A stretch of DNA of 64,000 bases from Selaginella moellendorffii (lineage: Eukaryota; Streptophyta; Lycopodiopsida; Selaginellales; Selaginellaceae). Positions 57,168 through 64,000 of this stretch are shown here, piece by piece. The DNA lies in assembly GCF_000143415.4 (NCBI RefSeq), contig NW_003314268.1:3175502-3239501 (forward strand), read 5' to 3'. The position numbers and the translations under genes are program-made. Position 1 is the stretch's first letter; each line of letters opens with the position of its first letter. The notes under the pieces are model-generated. The model was not told the origin of the DNA and did not search any database. It saw only the letters and a list, made by a program, of their open reading frames with translations.

Positions 57168-57364
57168 CTAAAGAAGGAATAAAAGAATAAGATGGAAACA
57201 TATGAAGAAGTAATGAGGAGATAAAAGTGATGGAAATAAAGGTAAAAGAAAAAAAATAAAAGGAATAAAAGTGAAAGGAATGGATAAAATATAAAAAAGT
57301 ATGAGATAAGGGAGAGAAACTTTAAAGTCATACTTGGCATGATTGCACTCCAACCACTTTTGAC

Positions 57365-59107
57365 AATATTTTTTGCTTAACATAACATTATGAAACTTTA
57401 TTTCTTCCACTTCTTGCTACACATATTTCAACTCTACTTTTTGTGGGAGATAATCCTATTCTAATGGAGGTTGATGCTACTGTTTCCTGAGTTCAAGTAC
57501 AAAAGCAAGGATGTAGTCATGGCCATGATATCCATTACTATGTGTGTGATGAGGTTGGTCACACGTATCGGTATTATTGTCATTTTCCAAATTGGCATTC
57601 TCCATTTTTTGTGTAGCACACTTTATTTCTCTCCCCTTAATCTAACTAGAAAAAGGGCAATTGCTTGTTGAGAAAGCCTTTAGTAGCTATTTTACCCTAT
57701 TTATCCCCCAAGGTTCCAAGGATCTGTAATGACAATATATCCAAATCTCATCCCATGATCATATATGCTACACTCACCCCCCCTTCAAAGATGTTAATGT
57801 CTCCATTAACTATTGACTAACAACCTCTACTGAGCTAAAGGGAACTAACACTTCCATTTCTGCACTAAATGTATCAATCCTTCCATTGTGTAAACTAACT
57901 ATTCCATGTGAGGTATTCCCATTTCTCTCCTAAGGTTCCAAAGATCCATAATGACAATATATTCAAATCTCATCCCATGATCACATGTGCTACATTCACC
58001 CCCCCTTCAGAGAAATGTCAATGTCTCCATTGACTATTGACTAATAACCCCTACTAAGCCAAAGGGAACCAACACCTCCATTTCCACACTGAATGTACCA
58101 ATCCCCCCTTCAGAGAAATGTCAATGTCTCCATTGACTATTGACTAATAACCCCTACTAAGCCAAAGGGAACCAACACCTCCATTTCCACACTGAATGTA
58201 CCAATCCTTTTATTGTGTAGATTAGTTATTCCATGTGAGATAACTAATCATCCACCCATACCACAGTCCCATAGTGGATACTTTTGTCTGTGGATGCTCC
58301 ACCAAGAGGAAGGATGTACATATATCTACTTAATATGTATGATTTCAAATTTAGGGGTAGGAATATACCTTGCTCAAGGGTATATCATATTTTTAAGTAG
58401 CCACTAATTAATAGGAATCGAACTCGTGCTATTTTCTCTGATACCACATGTAGCGCACTTTATCTCTCTCTCCTTAAGCCAACTGAAAAAGGGGTAATTG
58501 CTTGATAAGAGAGCCCTTGGTGGCTATTTTATCCCCATTTATCCTTCAAGGTTCCAAAGATCCATGGTGACAGTATATCCAAATCTCATCCCATGATCAC
58601 ATACGCTACATTTTGGGTAAAGACTTTGGCATTAATAATGTCCTATTGGTATTGTTGTAGTGGAAGTTCTGAACACCAAAATGCTTATGGGAAATAAGGA
58701 GTCACATGAGTAGTGGGGAGTTATTACGTGAATAAGTTAATGTCCACTCTATCATTCTTTTATAAGTATCATTAAGGGGTTCATTTAGTAATAATTTATC
58801 CAGTGTTTATATTTTAAGCTCGTTTTTATAATAAAAAGGTATCCTATTATTCTCTCTATATTGGTTGATACATGCTTGAGTTTAACTTTTATTACTCAGC
58901 TTGTTGCCACACATTACTGTTTATATTTGCTTTGTACGGTATAACTAATTTTCATTCTTTATGGCAATTGCCATACACACACATATGTAGGGGATAAGGT
59001 GGACTTAATTGTGCATGTAGGTGATTTTAAGCTTAAGCTTTAGTCGTTGCGGGTGATGCCAAGTCAAGCCTTTAACTTCATCCTTGATATGGATTAGTTG
59101 CAATAAG
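57365..59107 (+). pseudogene. Gypsy-1b gag/protease block, inverted against its own element
   Basis: Plus orientation, matching 16310-16860 of Gypsy-1a: a zinc-knuckle remnant (CVMRLVT.. region near 57530-57600), the protease part near 58860, and the stop after CCTTGATATGGATTAGTTGCAA (GMDWLQ in the family) at 59104. On both sides minus-strand Gypsy-1 continues: 57360 downwards resumes at NHAKYDFKV, 59108 upwards is gag. Flipping the block restores collinearity. It contains TRIM-B copy 2. Confidence 0.75.
57612..58610 (-). mobile_element. TRIM-B, copy 2, with internal duplication (999 bp)
   Basis: LTRs 57612-57772 and 58449-58610, flanked by TTTTG (57607-57611 and 58611-58615). The interior has an extra LTR fragment (57915-57996) and a tandem ~105 bp duplication (about 57995-58100 and 58100-58205). 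Same family as 56494-57167. Confidence 0.88.
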
Positions 59108-59400
59108 TGTATGCACAAATCTTACAAGATTTTAATAAAGTGCTAGCCACAACATTCTTAACTTAATCCTCTTTAACATATTTGGCTCCGCACAAAGCAA
59201 GAGGCTCTAGAAATGATTAAATTGCATCACTAACTCAAATAGCCCTTGATGAAAATGATGCAATTGTTGGAAAGTATCATCACAATTATCAACATGTCCA
59301 AATGCACGTTTGAAGATGTCTAGGAGAATGCTCCAATCCACATAAGTGGCTATGCCTAAATCATGGTACCACTATAATGTCATCTTTAGAGACACATAAG

Positions 59401-60180
59401 AAACACATTAGATGCTCCAGTATGAATCTCATTGCAAGACAAGAGGAAGGTCATGTAAAAAAATATATTTTTCTTCTCCTTTTGCAGTTGATAGATGGAC
59501 ATGGCTACCTCTTCTACATGCTGGAATGCAGCTCAAACACCCAAGCATTAGCACCACATCGTAGCAATCCACGTAGCTGAGGAGCTGCCAGTAGGAGACG
59601 ACCTCTCTATCACTACCCTCGCGCAGCTCCTCCTTGGATTTCTTGAAATTCTCTGTGTGATCAGTGCCGTTAGATGCATACTGCTGCCCAGGGCAAGAAA
59701 TCCTTGCCATGCATTCCCTGCCGCATTTGACATTGCAACTTTGCCTTGGGAATCGTGATGTCTCACCCGGCATCTCTAGAATTGGGGCCATGGACACCGA
59801 AATATTTGGCAAGCCGCAGAGATCACACACTAGATACCATCAATCATGCACTCTAGATGGTGGTGTGGCCCTTGTGCTCCTCCTTGGATCACAGAATCAT
59901 AGAAATTGCCCACTTGCAGCCGAAGAAGTGTCATGCATTGATCAAGTGCATTTGAGCGACATAAAGAACTTAAATAGGGCTACTCTCCAAGTGCCACATC
60001 CCCTTCCCAAGAATTTGCCCTGGAAGAGAGCCATTTTGCCATACACTTGTTACAAGGCCACCCCAGGCCCGGGCCAGGGCCAGTGGCCATGGTTAGCGGG
60101 AATATCGGCTCAATGTTGTGGCAGCCAATGGGCGGGATGCATGTGTGGCCAGGAAGGGAAGAGGGCGTGGTGACAAGTTT
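59401..60180 (-). other. unrecognised possible gene, Cys-containing ORF
   Basis: A 133-codon minus frame (59830-59429) includes CNVKCGRECMARISCPGQQY, DREVVSYWQLLSYVDCYDVV and CLSCIPACRRG. The NVKCGRECMA wording is reminiscent of small plant Cys-rich proteins of unknown function, but I cannot place it. Higher GC than the surrounding repeats and a GC-rich block at 60060-60170 point to a single-copy gene remnant or first exon. No reliable start or splice sites. Confidence 0.3.
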
Positions 60181-60321
60181 TTATTTTACTGTTCTAAATA
60201 AAATGTAAGCTTAAGCTTTTGTGGAATAAACTCCTGGCTATACTCAAATCCTAGAGCTGACTGGCATCATGGCAGCAAGTGTGGGTGATGCAAGGTATGC
60301 AAGTGACCTAAAGGTGTGTGC

Positions 60322-60420
60322 AACCTGAAGGTGTCAAGGGAGTTCTTTGAGCTGTCAAAGGAGGAGAAGTTGAAGTACTTTGAGCTACTGAAGGAGGAGA
60401 AGTTGAAGTATGCTGCCAAT
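60322..60420 (+). pseudogene. fragment of a 2-oxoglutarate dioxygenase N-terminal domain
   Basis: Reads VSREFFELSKEEKLKYFE then LLKEEKLKYAAN, which is the 'FF-LP-EEK-KY' helix of plant DIOX_N domains, present twice because of a 33 bp tandem duplication. No iron-binding HxD or RxS motif is seen nearby, so only a scrap remains. Confidence 0.5.
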
Positions 60421-60782
60421 GTATTGTGTGGCTTAAGTTGCTAACAATGGGAAGCAATAAGTGGCTGTTTCAACGATGCGTGCTTATGGGCTTTCTTAGG
60501 TGTCTCGAATGCTGTGTTAGGTAACCTGATGCTAGTGTAGGAGCAATACTTGGGGCTGCAACTCAAAATTGTAAAGCTGTGGATTATAGAGATTGGTAAA
60601 CACAACATTGGAGCTATTTCATTGTTCTTGAGTGTGCTTCGCAAAATTCTAATATTTTCCTTTCAGATCCAATATATCCAACTGTAAGCAATTCTAAAAT
60701 ATATAGATTATATATAATTATACAATTATATTTATATATATATTATATTCTATTCTGCATTTCTATTTTGCATAAACTTCTA

Positions 60783-60786
<4 letters not shown>

Positions 60787-60864
<78 letters not shown>
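60787..60864. repeat. compound microsatellite (CT)n(AT)n
   Basis: About 26 CT units followed by about 12 AT units. Confidence 0.97.
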
Positions 60865-60865
<1 letters not shown>

Positions 60866-60963
60866 AACCTTAAATCTATAATCAAACTGACTGAAAATGC
60901 CTTGCCTCCACCATCTTTTAAGAGCCATATAACATAGTAAACAATCCAATGGAGATTTAGATG

Positions 60964-61251
60964 ATGCTTTATTTCGTTAAAGTGGGACTTTTCATTATCC
61001 CACTTATGGTGTGTGGCCACATGCCATTTTTATAACAACAATAAAAAATTGAAGTTTTAACTTTATAATTTATAAATTAAAAACTTTTCATATGAAATTG
61101 TGTTATAATATTGTGAAATATAAAAAATTAAATTAAAAAATTGATAGAAATATTAATAAATATTAATTAAGTACTAGGAAATGGCATGTGGACACATGCT
61201 AATTAATGTCCTACTTTACTGAATAAGTCCCACTTTAATGAAATAAAGCAT
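60964..61251 (+). mobile_element. MITE-A, copy 2 (288 bp)
   Basis: Near identical to 25001-25288, same length and orientation, flanked by GATG on both sides (60960-60963 and 61252-61255). Confidence 0.88.
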
Positions 61252-61255
61252 GATG

Positions 61256-62039
61256 CCTCTGAAACTATGATAGATCATGATACACATACTATAGCTGTTC
61301 AAATAATCATGATAATGATTATATACACCAATCAGTTGGATAGTTAGAAGCATCTAGAACCTTACATGCATGTCATAATGATGATTACATATATCAAGCA
61401 ATATTAAATCAACCACTCCCACCCATGAATACCACACTAGCAAGCTATAGTATTTATAATGGCGCCCAAGAACATTGGATTGTGGAGGTACACTACAGCT
61501 TTGGATCAGCTTCCCCGCACCATAAAAGTAGGGGGAGTGTGAAATGTTTTAGAGTGGGTTATTAAACTGTGACTATGGCATTGAATCCTATCAGACCTCC
61601 AAAGTTAAGTGTCCCTGGGCATAAATAAATTTTGAGTATTTTTCCATAGCATATAAGTGTATGGTCTTTAAATACCACTTACAATTGTGAATGTAAGGTG
61701 TATTTGCTAAATTGTGTCATTAGTTAGTTATTAATTAGGATATAAGTCAGAAATAAAGTGTTATGATTGTCACCATGTGGCATGGCAAGCAAGTCTGCAT
61801 ACAAGGTAAAATACACTAAACTCTATGAGAACAAGCCAAAAGAGCATGCCACGTGTCAATGTGGCAAACATTGAAAACCATAAAACTCAATAAGCCAAAC
61901 ATATGCCACATATCAAAATAAAATGAGAATATATCTAGGGCCTAACATATTGGGTGCCCAATATATCTAGGGCCTGACATATCTGGGGCCTAATATATGT
62001 TTTAAAATTTATATTAAAACATAAATTTTAATATGAGTA
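61256..62039. other. spacer with 5S-like remnant
   Basis: Apart from the 5S-like piece at 61582-61620 I see no gene. Short direct repeats ATATCTAGGGCCTRACAT lie at 61930-61995 next to the Helitron remnant. Confidence 0.5.
61582..61620 (+). other. 5S-rRNA-like segment (5' half plus box A)
   Basis: TGAATCCTATCAGACCTCC followed by AAAGTTAAGTGTCCCTGGGC follows the middle of plant 5S rRNA (GATCCCATCAGAACTCCG, AAGTTAAGCGTGCTTGGGC). A purine run AGTAGGGGGAG precedes a TGTGAAATG about 50 bp upstream (61531-61549), reminiscent of a tract-LTR junction, so it could be a second lineage of 5S-carrying LTR. Confidence 0.6.
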
Positions 62040-63699
62040 GTTTATCATTCGTTTGTACTTTTTGTAATGCATTGCATTTTAAAGATGAAAACTCTTCATT
62101 ATGCTTCTAGAATAACCAAGTTAAATTACCCCCAATTTCACCTTTACCATTTGATATACTTTCACTTTACAAGCAAACTAATAACTCTAATTTTAGAACA
62201 AATATTAGACACCACAATAGTGCTCTTGCTTTCACATCTATATCTTCTAATATTGATATTGTAAAAGGTCATGGTCCTTATTGCTTTAAAATTCATGGTC
62301 AAATATATCATAATATTGTGGCAGCACATCCTTCTAAAGGTCAATATCGAACTTATGGACAACTTTATATGCTTGACACTCTAGAAGCTACAGATATAAG
62401 AAAGCAAAACCCTTTTAATTTAAGCTGTAAGACAAACTTACTTGCACTAAAAACATCTTGATGCTCTCCTTTGTCATGTTAATCCATATGCTCAAGCTTT
62501 CAAAATGATGTATGAAATGGAACAAAAAGAAACTTGTTCTACTACACTTCAGGTTATCTCATAGGTGGTGTTTACATGTTATTAAAAACTGAAGGAATTG
62601 ATCCACAATGCTATAATAATCCACGAACAAATGATGTTGCTATTGTGTTTGTTAGATGGAGAGCCATCATATACTTGTGAAATTTATACATATCCAACTA
62701 TAAACAACTCTAAATGTATCTCAACACTTGATTATAATTGTGATCCAATGGTTTACCCATTAATATTTCTATTTGGTGACAAAGGCTGGCACAAAAATAT
62801 TTTTAATTCCAGATATCAAATTATATTACTCCAATATTATGCATATCATTTATCTATAAGAGACATAATATACCTTGGTTTTGATCAAATTTTACATGCA
62901 AAAAAACTCACACAATAATATATAATCGATGCTTCTGTAAAAGTTGAAAGCAATAATTTGAATTACTATTGCCCTCATAAGAAACAACTGCAAGTTGAAA
63001 TGTATATTGGTCTTATAGATTATGTTGCAAACCATGCTACTAATGAAAATATAAATCCACACAAGATTATTATGTTACCTTCAAGTTTTGGGGTGGCCCT
63101 AGAGCAATGCAACAAAATTATCAAGATGCAATAGCTATAGTTACTCATTTCTCAAAGCCAAATCTTTTCATTACTTTTACATGAAATCCTAAATAGCTAG
63201 AAATTTCTAAAAACTTACATCCAAATGAAGGCCTTGAAGATCATCTAGACTTGGTTTCTAGAGTATTTCATATCAAGCTTAAAGAATTTTTAAATAATAT
63301 TACTAAAAAAATATTTTTGAAAATTGTATTTTTTTTATATATATAATTGAATTTCAAAAGAGAGGCCTTCCACATTGTCACTTTCTAGGTATATTATCTC
63401 ATGAAAACAAAATTAAACACCATGATACTATTAACCAGTATATAATAGTACAATTGCTTGATCCTCAAGATGAACTTGAAATTTTTAAAATAATACATCT
63501 CATATGATATATAGTTTATGTAGGCCTCTTTCCTCTAATAGTCCTTGCATGGCAATTGGCATTTGCTCAAAAGGTTATCCAAAACCATTTAATTATAAAA
63601 TTACTTTTAGTATTGATAGATGTCCAGATTATTATAAACTTGATAATGGCTGCACATTTCTAAAAAATGGGCGTTATATTAATAATCATTGGGTAGTAT
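62040..63699 (+). pseudogene. Helitron Rep/helicase-like remnant
   Basis: Decayed frames spell the Helitron N-terminal order: CNALHFKDE, GHGPYCFKIHGQIYHNI, SKGQYRTYGQLYMLD, then WGGPRAMQQNYQDAIAIV and KPNLFITFT, then the HUH site wording EFQKRGLPHCHFLGIL (about 63348-63390), then NSPCMAIGICSKGYPKPF (63550-63610) and DNGCTFLKNGRYINNHWVV. Stops and frameshifts occur throughout and the helicase half is absent, cut off by a LARD LTR at 63700. A Helitron replicates by rolling circle through its HUH nuclease; this one is dead. Confidence 0.82.
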
Positions 63700-64000
63700 T
63701 GTAGTGCACATGGTTTTTACCCTTTATCCTATGGTGATTTACCATAGGATAACACTACGAAGCGGAACCTAAACCCTCTTTGTGCCACGTGACAGATGCC
63801 ATGTGTCACATGCCACATGTCCAAAGGACAGTGGTGCGGAACCTGAGTTTTAAGGCCTTGGGCCACTGAACGAAGGAACAGTGCCAAACTCCCAAGCTTG
63901 GAGCCAATGAGTGACGGAACCGAATCATGAAACAACTCCCGAACATACAGCCCAAAGAGCAAAAGGATAGGAGCCTGAAGCGACTTGGAGCAGTCCTGGA
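63700..64000 (-). repeat. LARD LTR, 3' end, runs off window
   Basis: Reverse complement of the LARD LTR end: TGTAGTGCACATGG, hairpin at 63718-63746, then decayed G-box cluster. Inserted into the Helitron remnant; the rest lies beyond the window. Confidence 0.85.

Larger units (their letters stand above)
52375..59400 (-). mobile_element. Gypsy-1b: decayed second Gypsy-1 copy on minus
   Basis: Minus-strand order from right to left: gag (59400-59108), an inverted block (57365-59107, reading plus), protease/RT (57360-55100), RNase H (about 55150-53870), integrase (about 53560-52600), LTR (52375-52570). It is the same family as Gypsy-1a: for instance GPAFMAKVFHILTSRLG against GPTFMAEAFHVLTSRLG. 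It is interrupted by a Cassandra element (54285-54960), a Cassandra solo LTR (55859-56056) and two TRIMs (56494-57167, 57612-58610). A ~150 bp stretch is duplicated (56160-56290 and 56310-56480). Frames are heavily broken and nearly every difference from Gypsy-1a is C to T or G to A. The 5' LTR was not found. Confidence 0.75.

Noticed and set aside
60763-61020. Minus ORF with RERERE run
   Set aside because: Translation of the CT microsatellite.

Overview
This looks like nuclear DNA of a vascular plant with compact genes. Introns are mostly 44-60 bp with clear GT..AG borders. The gene families are plant-like (chlorophyllase, PPR, A-type P450, class 3 lipase, peptide deformylase), and about two thirds of the window is nested LTR retrotransposons. 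My best guess is the lycophyte Selaginella (short introns, many PPR genes, Cassandra-type elements); this is inference, and no ribosomal or organelle marker confirms it.

Gene-bearing left part (1-14.5 kb). An ~8.3 kb tandem duplication carries an EHD-type dynamin-like GTPase followed by a chlorophyllase-like hydrolase. The left EHD copy (1-1354) is broken and runs off the window; the right one (7925-9684) is an intact ten-exon gene. Both chlorophyllase genes (1625-2678 and 9916-10969) are intact, 316 aa each. Between the copies lies a frameshifted P-loop NTPase of Crinkler/RHSP type (5262-7297). To the right, on the minus strand, are a frameshifted PPR gene (11166-12929) and an intact CYP71-clan P450 with one intron (12972-14516).

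Nested retrotransposon block (15.3-39.9 kb). A Ty3/Gypsy element with ~177 bp LTRs (Gypsy-1a, 15309-39918) was invaded inside its reverse transcriptase by LARD-like elements: ~1.2 kb LTRs, a tRNA-Met-type primer site and ~6 kb of non-coding interior. The LARD in turn received a chromodomain Gypsy element on the minus strand (Gypsy-2, 17587-23364, target duplication GTAGG), a MITE (25001-25288), a 5'-truncated third Gypsy (31274-32823) and a very young Cassandra-type TRIM with a 5S-rRNA-like LTR (32877-33466, target duplication GAATG). A ~3.2 kb inversion (35661-38866) flips the Gypsy-1a RT/RNase H segment together with the 3' LTR of the LARD.

Right part (39.9-64 kb). A peptide deformylase pseudogene (40051-40861) is followed by an inverted duplication, centred on ~46 kb, of a class 3 lipase gene. 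Both lipase copies are broken, by different lesions. From 52.4 to 59.4 kb lies a decayed minus-strand Gypsy-1 copy with its own inversion, a second Cassandra element, a Cassandra solo LTR and two small TRIMs whose parent appears to be the element at 31.3-32.8 kb. The end holds an unrecognised Cys-containing ORF, a dioxygenase fragment, a CT/AT microsatellite, a second copy of the 288 bp MITE, a 5S-like fragment, a dead Helitron and another LARD LTR running off the edge.

Intact host genes are few: two chlorophyllases, one EHD GTPase and one P450. The rest is pseudogenes and mobile DNA, much of it carrying CAA/CAG-to-TAA/TAG and TGG-to-TGA changes typical of methylated DNA.
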